Shown: positions 36,807 through 50,640 of the stretch, one piece after another
Layout: each line of letters opens with the position of its first letter
How positions within the stretch are numbered: position 1 is the stretch's first letter
Assembly: GCF_003977685.1 (NCBI RefSeq)
Contig: NZ_RYZH01000002.1
Span: 62,001 to 126,000, forward strand
From: Tautonia sociabilis
Lineage (GTDB): Bacteria > Planctomycetota > Planctomycetia > Isosphaerales > Isosphaeraceae
Direction of reading: 5' to 3'
DNA length: 64,000 nt
The notes under the pieces: model-generated
Databases searched by the model: none
What the model was told of the DNA's origin: nothing
What the model saw: the letters and a program-made list of their open reading frames with translations, nothing else
Translations under genes and position numbers: made by a program

Positions 36807-38396
36807 TTATTCGCAGCACCCGGCGCCGATGGCGCCCTTCATGATCTCGGTCTTGAGCAGGAAGGAGCCCTTGGTGACGACACGCTGGCCGGCATCCAGG
36901 CCCCAGGCGATCTCGACCACGTCGCGCCGGTCGACCGGCCGGGCCACGACTCTCTGCGGGCGATAGACGCCCTCGTCCTGCGGCAGGAAGACCACATCGA
37001 CATCGTCCTTGCGCTGCACGGCCGCCTTGGGGACCACGACCGCCTGGCGCTCGTCGCCGACCTGGATCTCGGCCTGCCCGAACAGATTGGCCCGGAGGCG
37101 GCCGTCGGGGTTGGCCAGCTCGGCCCGGACGCGAGTGGTCCGGGTCGTGGGATCGACCTGCGCCCCCACCCAGGTCACCTCACCCTCGAACGCGGCCCCC
37201 TCGACCCCCGGGATGGTGAATCGCACCGCCTGCCCGAGGGCCACCGAGGCGATGTCGGACTCGTAGACGTCGACCCAGAGCCACATCCGCGAGGTGTCGG
37301 TGACGTCGAACAGCTGGGTGGTCGGCTGGACGGCCTCCCCGCGGACGGCGTGACGGGCCGTGATGGACCCGTCGATCGGCGCGACGACGTCCAGCAAGCT
37401 CGACGTATCTTTGGCATCGGCGATGTGGGCGAGCTCCTCGTCGGCGAAGCCGAAGTTGCGCAGCGCCTGCTCGGCGTCCATCACCTCGGCCTGGGCCTGA
37501 TTCAGGGCGGTCAGGGCCTCCAGCTCGTTCTTCGCGGGCAGCGCCCCCCGCTCCGTGAGCTTGGCGGTCCGATCGTAGGCGACCCGGGCCAGCTCGACGG
37601 CGGCCCGGGCGGCGAGGAAGCGGCTCTTGGCGCCGCTGATCTCGGACGAATCGACGACGGCCAGCACCTCGCCCTGGCGGACGGGCTGACCGAGGTCGAC
37701 GCGGACCTCGCGGAGGAAGCCGACCACGCGCGGGTAGACCTCGGAGCAGCGGTTGGCGTCGAAGGCCGTCTCGGCATTGGCCGCCAGGCGCGGGACGAGC
37801 TGCTCCTGCCGGGCCGGGGCCGTCTCGATGCCGACCCTCCGCCCCAGGTCTGCCGTGGCAAGCCGAACGATCGGGAGGGGCTGCCGACAGACCTTCGTCG
37901 CCGTGTCCGCGTCGTGTGACCCGGGATCCGCCAGGCACTCGACGCAGAGGGCCTCGGGCGTGTTGTGCGTGGCGCACCAGCCGTCGTCGGGCAGGGCGGC
38001 CGATGCGGAGGGGCCGTTGCCGCACTGGGCGCAGAAACTCTCCGGCAGTCCGTGCTCCGCGCACATCCGGATGTCGTACTTCGCCTCCACCTCCGCGTGG
38101 CAGAGCGTGCAGATGTCCTCCGGGATGCCGCCGTGCTCTGTGCAGAGCATAAGGGTGTTGGCGAGCTCCGCGTGGCAGAGGGTGCAGAACTTCTCCGGCA
38201 CGCCGTGCTCCTTGCAGTACAGGCCATAGTCATCGGCCCCGGGGGAGGAGCTCACGAGGTGGGCCCATTTGGGGAGCCGATCGGGGTCGATGCCGGGAAC
38301 GGAGTGCAGCCACTCGGGGCGGGCGACGGCCACGGCCGCGCCGATGAGGAGCGCCGTCGCGGCCACGGCCGCGCCGATGGCGATGAACCGCTTCAT
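36807..38396 (-). CDS. RND periplasmic adaptor with N-terminal Cys-rich repeat domain, type 2
   Basis: The protein has 529 residues from ATG 38396; the longer upstream frame lacks protein character. After a membrane anchor (FIAIGAAVAATALLIGAAVA), residues about 55-165 form four or five CxEHG/CxxC units (CKEHGVPEKFCTLC, CTEHGGIPEDICTLC, CAEHGLPESFCAQC, CATHNTPEALCVEC). The adaptor core follows: lipoyl-like halves (VVGFLREVRVDLGQPVRQGE and VVAPIDGSITARHAVRGEAV) and the beta-barrel VWVQ-equivalent MWLWVDVYESDIASV. It ends with a CxE-like tail (GAGCCE). Fusing a multi-site metal-binding domain to an adaptor would let it pass ions to the pump. Two of the repeats are nearly identical in DNA to those of the lipoprotein at 32846-33205. 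Confidence 0.88.
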   Translation of the reverse strand: MKRFIAIGAAVAATALLIGAAVAVARPEWLHSVPGIDPDRLPKWAHLVSSSPGADDYGLYCKEHGVPEKFCTLCHAELANTLMLCTEHGGIPEDICTLCHAEVEAKYDIRMCAEHGLPESFCAQCGNGPSASAALPDDGWCATHNTPEALCVECLADPGSHDADTATKVCRQPLPIVRLATADLGRRVGIETAPARQEQLVPRLAANAETAFDANRCSEVYPRVVGFLREVRVDLGQPVRQGEVLAVVDSSEISGAKSRFLAARAAVELARVAYDRTAKLTERGALPAKNELEALTALNQAQAEVMDAEQALRNFGFADEELAHIADAKDTSSLLDVVAPIDGSITARHAVRGEAVQPTTQLFDVTDTSRMWLWVDVYESDIASVALGQAVRFTIPGVEGAAFEGEVTWVGAQVDPTTRTTRVRAELANPDGRLRANLFGQAEIQVGDERQAVVVPKAAVQRKDDVDVVFLPQDEGVYRPQRVVARPVDRRDVVEIAWGLDAGQRVVTKGSFLLKTEIMKGAIGAGCCE

Positions 38397-38559
38397 GGGT
38401 CGGACCCTCGGGCTTGGAATATGGGTGCGCAACGCCACACACCGGGGGTGCCCCTGGGCGGCGTCGGTGTTCGATCGGGGTGTTGAGGCCCGGAAACGGG
38501 CATAGGACCGGCCTAGGGCGCGCAAGGGCACCCCGGCGGTCCAGGCGGGAGGGGACGGC

Positions 38560-38913
38560 TTAGCAGCGGAAGTTCTGGAGGAGGGCGCGGATGGTCAGGG
38601 AATCGCCCCAACTCGCGAGCCCGGCGGACGGGCCTTCCCAGGTGAGATGCTTGAAGGGATGGGCTGGCAGGAGCGAGGGGACGGGGAAGAAGGACAGGGC
38701 GGACGCCTCGACATCGGGGGCGCTCGCACGCGCGTCGCTCGTCTGGACGGCCCCGCGACAGACGCAGTTGTCGCCACTCTCGGGGCAAGGAGCCGGTGCG
38801 TCACCCTTCCCGGCATGCTCATGCTGCACGCTATGGCCGACCTCGTCCGCCCCGCAGAGGTAGGGGCAGGCCAGAGTCAGGCAAGCCAGAAGCGTGTGGA
38901 CGAGACTTCGCAC
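38560..38913 (-). CDS. Small secreted Cys/His-containing protein of RND operon 2
   Basis: The protein has 117 residues if started at GTG 38913, which directly precedes a signal peptide (SLVHTLLACLTLACPYLCGA); an ATG at 38982 would add 23 charged residues. The mature part has HSVQHEHAGKGDAPAPCPES and CVCRGAV, then a hydrophobic C-terminal section ending LLQNFRC. It matches the position and composition of the other mini-proteins preceding RND genes in this window. Low sequence similarity means homology to them is likely but not certain. Confidence 0.5.
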   Translation of the reverse strand: MRSLVHTLLACLTLACPYLCGADEVGHSVQHEHAGKGDAPAPCPESGDNCVCRGAVQTSDARASAPDVEASALSFFPVPSLLPAHPFKHLTWEGPSAGLASWGDSLTIRALLQNFRC

Positions 38914-39236
38914 CGGGAATATGCCTCGGAGAGACGGATCGCCACCATCCTCGAATAATAAGGATCCGCCGGTTCGGGTCAAGTCCGAGTGGTCCGAGTG
39001 ATACCGACGGTCCTGCCGTGAGGAGCGCCCTCGACCATTAACTCCATCGGGTACGCGGGCTGGATACTGAAGGAGAAATCAAGGCCACGCCGGGTTTTGC
39101 GACGGGCGACCCAGGTCCAGGCTACGGAAGCGGATATAAGACGGAGGCTTTCTGCCTCCTCCCCCCACTTCAGCTACGGCCCTGCGCGAGCGAAGGCGAT
39201 CCGACGGCGGTCCCGGGAGGCTTGTCGGGTCGGTCG
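38914..39236. other. Intergenic region with a small stem-loop
   Basis: These 323 bases lie between the mini-protein gene of RND operon 2 and the CDF gene. A short inverted repeat, GGAGGC-TTTCT-GCCTCC (39143-39159), follows the CDF stop on that gene's strand and is followed by a C-run, so it could be a weak terminator. No gene with protein character was found. Confidence 0.35.
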
Positions 39237-40232
39237 CTATGGGCCACCCTCCCGGGCGGCTCGTGGCCCGGTCCCGTCTGCCTGGTTTGGGACGGCCTCC
39301 TCGAAGGGCTCCATGTGGATCGAGGCCCCGGACACGACCGGGACGGCCTCCCGAATGGCATGTTTCACCTTGCCGCTGATGGTGTGGGCGTCCCGGAGCG
39401 AGATCAGCGGGTCGGCCTGGACGTGGATGTCCACGTAATATTCCATCCCGAGCTTGCGCATCTTCAACTTCTCGACGGCCCGCACCCCGGGGACGGCCGC
39501 CGCCGCCGCGGCGACCTGAGCAACGACGGGCCCCTCGGGAGTCCGGTCCATCAGGTCGTGGATCGTCGGCCGGAGCACGAGCAGGCCGTTCGCGGCGATG
39601 AAGGCCGCGGCGACGAGGGCGGCGTAGTCGTCCGCGGATTCCCACCCGGGCCCGCCCCAGAGGGCGACGCCGATGCCGAGGAATGCCGCAGCCGACGTGA
39701 TGGCGTCGCTGCGGTGGTGCCAGGCGTCGGCCTTGACCGCGGTGCTGCCGGTCTCCGCGCCGACGTTGAAAACCTTCCGGAAGAGGGCCTCCTTGACGAG
39801 GATGACGCCCCCGGCGACCGCGAGGGTGAATGGTGCGGGGACCTGATGGGGCGTGACGATCTCCCGCACCGCGACGATGGCGATGCCGCAGGCGGCCCCG
39901 AGGAGCATGAGCGAGACCGCCGCCTCGGCCAGCGCCTCGGCCCTGCCGTGCCCGAAAGGATGATGCTCGTCGGCGGGGCGAGAGGCGATGCTCAGGCCGC
40001 CCCAGACGATGAGCGACGAGAAGATGTCGACCGACGACTCGACCGCATCTGCGATCAGGGCGTAGGTATTCCCGACGATGCCGGCGATGAGCTTGACCAG
40101 AACAAGCCCGACGTTTGTCATCAGCCCGGCCTGGGCCGCCCGGATTCCGCGTGCCGCCGTGTTCAAATTCCGAACCCTTTCGACTTCGTCCAGGGTGACC
40201 CGACGCTCGTGCGACCGCAAGGGCTTGGCCAA
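39237..40232 (-). CDS. Cation diffusion facilitator, FieF/MamM type
   Basis: The protein has 331 residues and six membrane helices. The metal site motifs are TYALIADAVESSVDIFSSLI (DxxxD form, as in FieF) and KADAWHHRSDAITSAAAFLG (HxxxD). HPFGHGRAEALAE, the conserved cytosolic loop, is present. The C-terminal domain (LKMRKLGMEYYVDIHVQADP) is complete. DxxxD in TM2 separates it from the CzcD-like protein at 24145 and fits iron, manganese or zinc export. An adenine-rich leader and a Leu/Thr-rich N-terminal helix precede TM1. It stands alone on its strand. Confidence 0.9.
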   Translation of the reverse strand: MAKPLRSHERRVTLDEVERVRNLNTAARGIRAAQAGLMTNVGLVLVKLIAGIVGNTYALIADAVESSVDIFSSLIVWGGLSIASRPADEHHPFGHGRAEALAEAAVSLMLLGAACGIAIVAVREIVTPHQVPAPFTLAVAGGVILVKEALFRKVFNVGAETGSTAVKADAWHHRSDAITSAAAFLGIGVALWGGPGWESADDYAALVAAAFIAANGLLVLRPTIHDLMDRTPEGPVVAQVAAAAAAVPGVRAVEKLKMRKLGMEYYVDIHVQADPLISLRDAHTISGKVKHAIREAVPVVSGASIHMEPFEEAVPNQADGTGPRAAREGGP

Positions 40233-40638
40233 CTTCGATGGCGGATGGGCGTTCCACCAGCCGGGCCTCCTCCGGAGTGCCGACGCCTTCAGGATACGCG
40301 GCGACCGGTGTTGACTGGAAGGTCTGCCGGAGTCCGACTTTCAGAATGACCGACCGGTCACGCACGCCGTTTCCCGAAATATGTTTAATATATCTATTGG
40401 ATATTCTGTTCTATTGTTCTATATATATAATAATCATTGGGGAGTAGTAATTCCGCATCCAGGCGGGAGCCTGCATCAACAGACTTGGCTGCTTCGGCAC
40501 CATGGTGCAGGCGATAGAGAAGGGCCGACGCGGTTCCTCCCTATCCGGCGAGACCTTTGACGTCGATGCTCTTACCGGCCGGGTGGGCGGCATCGTTGCG
40601 TCATTGGCTTAACCGCTCGCCCGGCATATTCGTGCTCG
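40233..40638. other. Intergenic region with an AT-rich block
   Basis: This roughly 400-base region lies between the CDF gene (leftward) and the exchanger gene (rightward). Bases 40378-40448 are very AT-rich (ATATATATAATAATCATTGG), in sharp contrast with the flanks, and probably contain promoters for both genes. A 60-codon reverse frame (around 40411-40593) has no recognisable protein character. Confidence 0.4.
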
Positions 40639-41634
40639 ATGATCGTCTCTATTGTCCTGTTACTCGCCTGTGCGGCCGTGATTTACGCGAGCTGCGAGCT
40701 GTTCGTCAACGGGGTGGAATGGCTCGGCCGCCGCCTGAACGTCGGAGAGACGGCGACCGGCACCCTGCTTGCCGCGTTCGGCACCGCCCTGCCCGAAAGT
40801 GCCGTCACCTTCGTGGCCGTGATCTTCGGGGCGACGGCGGCCCAGAAGGAAATGGGCGTGGGCGCCGCCATCGGCGGCCCCCTTGTCCTGGCGACGATCT
40901 CCTACGCCGTTGTCGGCCTCGTACTGCTGGTGTCCGCACGCAAGCTCAATCGGCGGGACGCCGTAATAATAACCGAGCAGCGGCGATTGAGCCGGGATCA
41001 GGGATGGTTCCTGAGCATTTTCATCTTCAAGATCGCCCTGGGGCTCGTCGCCTTCGAGGGGAAACGCTGGCTGGGATTGCTGTTCCTGGCGGCCTACGCC
41101 GCCTACGTCTGGAAAGAGATGACGCACCGCGGCGATAATAGCGAAGAAGAGTTGGAACCGCTTACCTTCAGTAGGCGCTCGAGCAACCCGCCCCTCGGCA
41201 TCATCCTGCTCCAGACGCTCGGAGCACTCACCTTGATGGGGATCGCGTCCCATTACTTCGTGCATGAGATGGGGGCGATCGGCCCATGGCTCGGGCTCTC
41301 GCCGCAACTGGTCGCCCTGCTGATAAGCCCGATCGCGACCGAGCTGCCCGAGACGATGAACGCGGTGATCTGGGTGCGCCAGGGGAAGGAAAAGCTGGCC
41401 CTGGCCAATATCTCCGGTGCCATGATGATCCAGGCGACGGTGCCGAGTGCCCTGGGCCTCCTCTTCACCCCGTGGCTGCTCGACACACCACTGATCGTCG
41501 CGGCCGTCGCCACGGCGGCCGCCGTCGGCATGCTATATTTGGGATTCAGGCATAGCCACGTCAGCGCATGGGCGTTGATTCCTAATGCCTTGGTGTACGG
41601 CATCTTCGCGGCGGGCGCATGGGTGCTATCGTAA
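40639..41634 (+). CDS. Sodium/calcium exchanger-family (CaCA) transporter
   Basis: The protein has 331 residues with about ten membrane helices. Each of the two inverted halves carries the alpha-repeat signature: GTLLAAFGTALPESAVTFVA and ALLISPIATELPETMNAVIW, with the ion-binding Glu in both. These antiporters exchange Ca2+ or related cations for Na+ or H+. The central cytosolic loop (MTHRGDNSEEELEPLTFSRR) is short. It is in a gene group with permeases rather than the RND genes. Substrate is not determinable from sequence. Confidence 0.88.
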   Translation: MIVSIVLLLACAAVIYASCELFVNGVEWLGRRLNVGETATGTLLAAFGTALPESAVTFVAVIFGATAAQKEMGVGAAIGGPLVLATISYAVVGLVLLVSARKLNRRDAVIITEQRRLSRDQGWFLSIFIFKIALGLVAFEGKRWLGLLFLAAYAAYVWKEMTHRGDNSEEELEPLTFSRRSSNPPLGIILLQTLGALTLMGIASHYFVHEMGAIGPWLGLSPQLVALLISPIATELPETMNAVIWVRQGKEKLALANISGAMMIQATVPSALGLLFTPWLLDTPLIVAAVATAAAVGMLYLGFRHSHVSAWALIPNALVYGIFAAGAWVLS

Positions 41635-41760
41635 GAGGGCCTGCCAAAACCCTCGGTGTTGACGGAGAGTCCCGCGAAACACCGAAATTGCTACGGCTTT
41701 CGGAAAATTTTGCCAGGCCATCTAAGATAATATTAATTATATTCACATATTATAGATAAT

Positions 41761-42519
41761 ATGGACGCCACGATATTCCTGGAGCAGGCCCGGATGCCGA
41801 TGATGTGGGCGGTCTTACTATTCTGCGGCTGGCTGGCGGCGAGCGTCTCGGGGGCGGCGGGCTTCGGCGGTGCCTCGCTGCTGCTGCCGGTGCTGACGAT
41901 GACGGTCGGCGCCAAGGCGGCCGTGCCGGTCCTAACCATCGCCCAGCTCCTCGGCAACCTGTCGCGTGTAGGCTTCGGCCGGCGGGACATCCGCTGGCGT
42001 CCGGCCCTGCTCTTCAGTGCCGGGGCGATCCCGGCGAGCATGATCGGCTCCCGCCTGTTCGTCGATCTGCCCTCGTCCTTCATCCTCCGGCTGATCGGTT
42101 GCTTCCTGCTCGCCGTGGTCGCCATGCGTCACACGCGGTTTGGCAAGCGGAGGATTCCCGAAAGGCTGCTCGTTCCCGCTGGGGCCTGTGTCGGGTTCCT
42201 ATCGGCCATCGCCGGGAGCGCGGGGCCCCTCGGGGCGGCGGTGTTCCTGGGCCTGCAACTGCCGGCGCAGGCGTATGTGGCGAGCGAGGCGGTGACGGCG
42301 GTGCTGATGCACCTGACGAAGAGCGTGGTCTACGGGCGGTACGCCGCGTTGGGCCTCGCAGACCTCCTGCAGGGCCTTGCCCTGGGCGGGGCGATGGTGC
42401 TCGGCTCGTGGACGGGACGGAAGCTCATCGACCGGATGCCGGAGAGGGGATTTGCCCTGCTCGTGGAAGCCTTGTTGCTCGGCTCGGCCGTCGCGTTGAT
42501 CGCGGGGAGCGGACGATAG
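41761..42519 (+). CDS. TauE/SafE-family sulfite exporter-like permease
   Basis: The protein has 252 residues with seven or eight membrane helices. The family motif occurs twice: [20 protein letters not shown] near the N-terminus and [17 protein letters not shown] in the second half. Members move sulfur-containing anions or related organic anions. An AT-rich stretch (41718-41760) carries the likely promoter, and the start codon follows directly after it. The downstream DUF1232 gene begins three bases after the stop. Confidence 0.88.
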   Translation: MDATIFLEQARMPMMWAVLLFCGWLAASVSGAAGFGGASLLLPVLTMTVGAKAAVPVLTIAQLLGNLSRVGFGRRDIRWRPALLFSAGAIPASMIGSRLFVDLPSSFILRLIGCFLLAVVAMRHTRFGKRRIPERLLVPAGACVGFLSAIAGSAGPLGAAVFLGLQLPAQAYVASEAVTAVLMHLTKSVVYGRYAALGLADLLQGLALGGAMVLGSWTGRKLIDRMPERGFALLVEALLLGSAVALIAGSGR

Positions 42520-42521
42520 CT

Positions 42522-42941
42522 ATGGTGTTAAAAGGGGATGATAGCACGGGCCCGAGACCGCCGGCCGGCATGGCCGAGCGCATCCGGCGGCTCAAACTGG
42601 AGGTGATCGCGTTGGGCCTCGCCTGCCGCGATCCTCGCGTCCCTTGGTACGCGAAGCTGATTGCGGGATGCGTGGTCGGATATGCCCTGAGCCCCATCGA
42701 CCTGATCCCCGATTTCATCCCGGTCCTCGGGTATCTCGACGATCTCGTGGTCGTTCCGCTCGGCATCGTGCTTGCGTTGCGGATGATCCCGCCCGAGGTG
42801 ATGGCCGACTGCCGGGCGCACTCCGGCTCGGCGGTGGCCGACCGGCGGCCGGGCCGGGTCGCCGCCGGCGTCATCGTCGCGGTGTGGCTGCTGCTCTTCG
42901 CGGCGGGCCTGAGCCTCGTCCTCTCCGCCGCGAGAAGCTGA
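42522..42941 (+). CDS. DUF1232 (YkvA-like) membrane protein
   Basis: The protein has 139 residues from ATG 42522, two bases behind the TauE/SafE stop. The DUF1232 core reads [20 protein letters not shown] followed by [20 protein letters not shown], the family's most conserved element, and a C-terminal membrane helix ([20 protein letters not shown]). Function of the family is unknown; it often sits next to transporters. Confidence 0.85.
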   Translation: MVLKGDDSTGPRPPAGMAERIRRLKLEVIALGLACRDPRVPWYAKLIAGCVVGYALSPIDLIPDFIPVLGYLDDLVVVPLGIVLALRMIPPEVMADCRAHSGSAVADRRPGRVAAGVIVAVWLLLFAAGLSLVLSAARS

Positions 42942-43013
42942 CACGACCCGGACATCCGAGCTTGACCGAGCTGACTCCCTCTCTGAGAATGAACGCCCGG
43001 AGGGGGATCTGGA

Positions 43014-43331
43014 ATGCGGCGTCTGGCGATCCTACTCAGCCTGCTCGCGGCCGTCACCGGCACGCCGCTCCGGCAGTCGGAGGCCGCCGCGGACCTGTCG
43101 CGGTCGCTCGCCTGCCTGTTCCCATCCGACCATCTCGGGTCGCCGGATGGCGGGGTGGGGGACGATTCCGGCGAAGTCGCGCTCACCGAGATGCACGCCG
43201 ACTTCGCAGGCGACGCCTTGCTCACAACGGACCCCTTCTTCCTGCCCCCCGCCCTCGGCATGCCTATCCCCTCGCCGGACGAGGCCGAAGGGATGGCGGA
43301 GCGAGTCTGGTGGCCGACCGCTCCGCCATAG
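43014..43331 (+). CDS. Predicted secreted hypothetical protein
   Basis: The protein has 105 residues with a probable signal peptide (MRRLAILLSLLAAVTGTPL). The mature part is acidic and rich in Pro and Asp (SPDGGVGDDSGEVALTEMHA), without cysteines beyond one. There are no recognisable domains. It could be a shadow frame, but the signal peptide and the spacing from DUF1232 make it plausible. It precedes the disrupted prepilin gene. Confidence 0.4.
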   Translation: MRRLAILLSLLAAVTGTPLRQSEAAADLSRSLACLFPSDHLGSPDGGVGDDSGEVALTEMHADFAGDALLTTDPFFLPPALGMPIPSPDEAEGMAERVWWPTAPP

Positions 43332-43470
43332 ATCCGACATGCCTGGCTGCAAATCTTCCTGTTTTGATTTCGCCTCCGGATTCGCGTCTCGCCGACCGCG
43401 TCCGCCCAGGGTTGCGTGTCGGTGACCATCGCCGCGTCCCGAGAGATCCGACTCACATAGGAGGATTCCC

Positions 43471-43641
43471 ATGCATCCCGCTCCCGCCCCGCGACTTTCC
43501 CGCGGCTTCACGCTCATCGAATTGCTGAGGCCGCCCTGCGCCCCGGAGCTCAACCCGATCGAGAACCTGTGGCACTACCAGCGCAGTCACCACTGGACGT
43601 ATGAACCCAGCATCACTGTGAACGGAAATACTGCAATTTAG
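43471..43641 (+). pseudogene. Chimeric remnant: DUF1559 prepilin N-terminus joined to IS630-type transposase C-terminus
   Basis: A 56-codon frame opens behind an excellent GGAGG site. Its first 21 residues (RLSRGFTLIELL) are the type IV prepilin cleavage signal of planctomycete DUF1559 proteins. After LIELL the expected VVIAIIAILI is replaced by RPPCAPELNPIENLWHYQRS, the conserved C-terminal block of an IS630-type transposase. The join is in frame. The rest of the prepilin gene (usually about 300 residues) is missing. The product would be a useless short peptide. It marks the left edge of the foreign czc insertion. Confidence 0.75.
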
Positions 43642-43734
43642 TTATATCAATAAAGCCACATAAATAGCAAATGAGGTTACAGAATAGTAACGGGCAAGCC
43701 ATCTGACAAAGCATATCATTATATTTGACAGCAT

Positions 43735-48189
<4,455 letters not shown>

Positions 48190-48193
<4 letters not shown>

Positions 48194-49521
48194 TTGGATT
48201 CTCCTTTAGCGGCCAGCAGGCCCAGATTTTTTGCCATCAGAAGCTCAACGCCTGCTTTTGCAGCGTGGTAATCTCGCAGGGTCTCGATATATTGCTGCTT
48301 CGCGTCGAACAGGCCGCGCTGCGTGTCCAGTACGTCCAGATACAGGAAACGCCCCGCAACATATCCCTCACGTGCGAGCCCAAAGGATTTTTGTGCTGCT
48401 GGAATAACCCTTTTTTTCAGCGTATTGGCCTGATTGTAGGCGCTCTGCATACGCTGGCTGGCTTTCTCCAGTTCCATGCCATGCACATATCCTGCCTCCC
48501 GCATTTTTTCTTCCATCAGCTTCACGCCATGCCGTGCTGCCTCGATATTGCCGCGATTGGCGTTCAGCACAGGAATGGGTACTGCCAGGCCAACGGTAAG
48601 AGCGCGACCGTTCACGCCGCTGATCTCCGTTATCCCTACGTCTATGCGGGGGTCAGGCAGGGCGTTGGCCCGCTCCAGTGACAATTTCTGCCGCGATTGC
48701 GTTAGCTGCTGATCATGCCAGCGCATCTCTGGCGTATCTTCCGGCAGGTTCGTATCCTCGGGCTTGGGTGGCTTTGCAAGGCTGTAAAAACTCTTGGCAG
48801 ACAGGCTGGTACTCAACTTCGTCTCCCCCATGAGCGCCGCCAGTGCCTTGCGCGACGATTCAAGGTCGCGCTTGGCGCGGTCATAAGCGATATCCGCCAG
48901 CGACAATTGCATATCGGCGCGATTCTGCTGGATCTGCGGTGCCGCCGCCGCCGCCACACGCTCGGAGATGGACGATAACACTTCCTTAGCCAGTTTTCTT
49001 CGCTCTTCCGCCAGTGCGACATTCTCCTGCGCTGCGATGACATCCGCATAGGCGATGGTGATGTCATGGATAAGCTCCAGCGCCGCATTCTGGTATTCCA
49101 GATCGGCGATGAGGACCCCGCTGCTGGCGATGCGCTCCCGCTTATTCACCTTGCCGCCTGATTCCACCACTTGCGACAGGCCGTAGAAATTCTGGCGCGG
49201 GTTGACGACGCGGTATTGCTTATTGCCGCCGATGAACTGCGAGTTCACGGACAGTTCAGGATTTTTCAGCGCTCCCGCCTGCTGCAACTCGCCGCCTGCT
49301 ATGCCGCGCGCACTCTGGAACATGGCCAGTCGCGGCGATTGGGCCAGTCCAATATTCAGGGCCTTTTCCAGCGTCAGGGTTTTGCTGTCCGCTTTCTTGG
49401 GGGCGGTCTGCGTCAGCTCACTGCTGTCCGCTATTTTTATGGCCTCGTCCTGTGCTATCGCCAGGGAGGGCAGGCAGGCAGCCGCAAGCAGCAGCGTGGC
49501 CCGGATTCGTAATGTCATCAT
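48190..49521 (-). CDS. czcC: CzcC-type outer-membrane factor of the lower-GC operon
   Basis: The protein has 443 residues with a signal peptide (LRIRATLLLAAACLPSLAIA). The start could be either of two adjacent ATG codons (49521 or 49518). It has QAGALKNPELSVNSQF, FYGLSQVVESGGKVNKRERI, LPDPRIDVGITEISG and IPVLNANRGNIEAARHG, which place it in the CzcC group. Alignment by eye with the CzcC at 18162-19529 shows the same order of motifs with many substitutions, so the two come from related but separate operons. It is first of the three structural genes. Confidence 0.93.
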
Positions 49522-49594
49522 GATTCGCTCAATTCCAAAAAGTACGCGTACAGCTACGCCCAGGGCGTAGGCCAGAAGGGCCGTAGGTCAGGAA

Positions 49595-49936
49595 TTAAGC
49601 GTGTGAAGGGGGTTCGAGCAGGGGTTTGACGGAGTCAAACGTGGCAAAGTCATGCCATAGTTGGGGAGCCGGAGACTCTACCCAAGCGGTCGGGGAAGGA
49701 GTAATATAAAAGGCAACAGGGCTCACAGCATGGTAGTGCATATCGCCGATGTCGGCAGCCAGATCATTGCTGGAAGAATCTTGCCCATCAGCAAGCGCAT
49801 CATGGTCGGCATCGCCATCATGATGCTGTCCCGCCTGTGCCAACACGCCATGTTCGGCGGCATGGCTATGATAGCCCGCTGCGTTAGTCAGCAGCAGTGC
49901 AATTGCCATGAAAATGCGGAATCCATTATTGAACAT
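49595..49936 (-). CDS. Small secreted His-rich protein at the head of the lower-GC czc operon
   Basis: The protein has 113 residues with a signal peptide (IFMAIALLLTNAAGYHSHA). The mature part is His/Asp-rich (AGQHHDGDADHDALADGQD) and ends LLEPPSHA, the same ending type as the mini-protein at 19629-19952 (LLEPPAGS). It is the leader gene of the operon, 73 bases before czcC. A periplasmic metal-binding role is likely. The 50 bases upstream are AT-rich and should contain the operon's promoter. Confidence 0.7.
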   Translation of the reverse strand: MFNNGFRIFMAIALLLTNAAGYHSHAAEHGVLAQAGQHHDGDADHDALADGQDSSSNDLAADIGDMHYHAVSPVAFYITPSPTAWVESPAPQLWHDFATFDSVKPLLEPPSHA

Positions 49937-50399
49937 ACAAATACATTATATCAAACCATGTAAATAAAACAATAATTTTGAAAGATTTCATTATTTCCTG
50001 AGTATAGCAAGGCCAAAGTCATTAGAAAAAGTTTTAGGAATTACGTACCGCGTCAGGCTTGCGTTTGTGAACGTCATCACCTTCGTGGGGGCGTAGTAAC
50101 CCCTGTTGTTAGCGGTTTTAAGTGCGACCGCAAGGCACTCCCCGACTCGGTCGGGGAGGCACTGGCGTATGTCTAAGGCGAAACCCAAAGGCCAATGGGA
50201 CCCTTCACACGACAGGTTTACTCACTGCTTGACACGATCGGGGAAACCATAATCGTTCGCATCCTTGGATTTAAGGATAGCAGCATACTGCGCATCAATT
50301 TGTCATCCTAACGGACAATTGGCGACTACGGGCACGAAGGCGGTCGGCAGTTTCTCTCTTCTCATCCCAAACCGGGCGAAGGTTTTTTAGCACCAATTC
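49937..50399. other. Intergenic region at the right end of the foreign operon, with a stem-loop
   Basis: AT-rich promoter DNA (49937-49995) gives way to mixed composition. A perfect inverted repeat CTCCCCGAC-TCG-GTCGGGGAG (50137-50157) is not followed by a T-run, so it is unlikely to be a simple terminator. A reverse frame around 50295-50412 (VLKNLRPVWDEKRETADRLR) looks somewhat protein-like but has no start or recognisable family; it may be the end of a gene broken by the insertions. Confidence 0.35.
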
Positions 50400-50635
50400 G
50401 CCATCTACCAGCCTGTACTTCCGGCTGCTGCCGGACGACGCCAACGCCCACGGCGAGGACACGACGGCCTTCCTGGCGCAGTTGCGGGGCGAGATCCGGG
50501 GGCCATGACGTTCGTTCCTGTGGGACCAGAGCAAGATCCACGAGCGATCGGCGGTCGTGAATGCGTACCTGGCCCGTCACCCGAGATCGTCGCCGAGGAC
50601 TTCCCCGGCTACGCCCCGGTGGCCAACCCGGCCGC
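50400..50635 (+). pseudogene. Degraded IS630-type transposase fragment
   Basis: In one frame the sequence reads LYFRLLPDDANAHGEDTTAF then LAQLRGEI and a stop; after it, FLWDQSKIHERSAVVNAYL and, in a shifted frame, EIVAEDFPGYAP. These are consecutive conserved blocks of the DDE domain of IS630-type transposases. Stops and at least one frameshift (near 50585) inactivate it. Its end is cut by the start of the IS4-type element. It does not continue the IS630 fragment at 43471-43641 (different motif context), so two separate elements are involved. Confidence 0.7.
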
Positions 50636-50640
50636 TGGCG

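Noticed and set aside
40411-40593. Small reverse ORF in the region before the Ca2+/cation exchanger
   Set aside because: It has no recognisable family, an AT-rich low-quality C-terminus and no ribosome-binding site.
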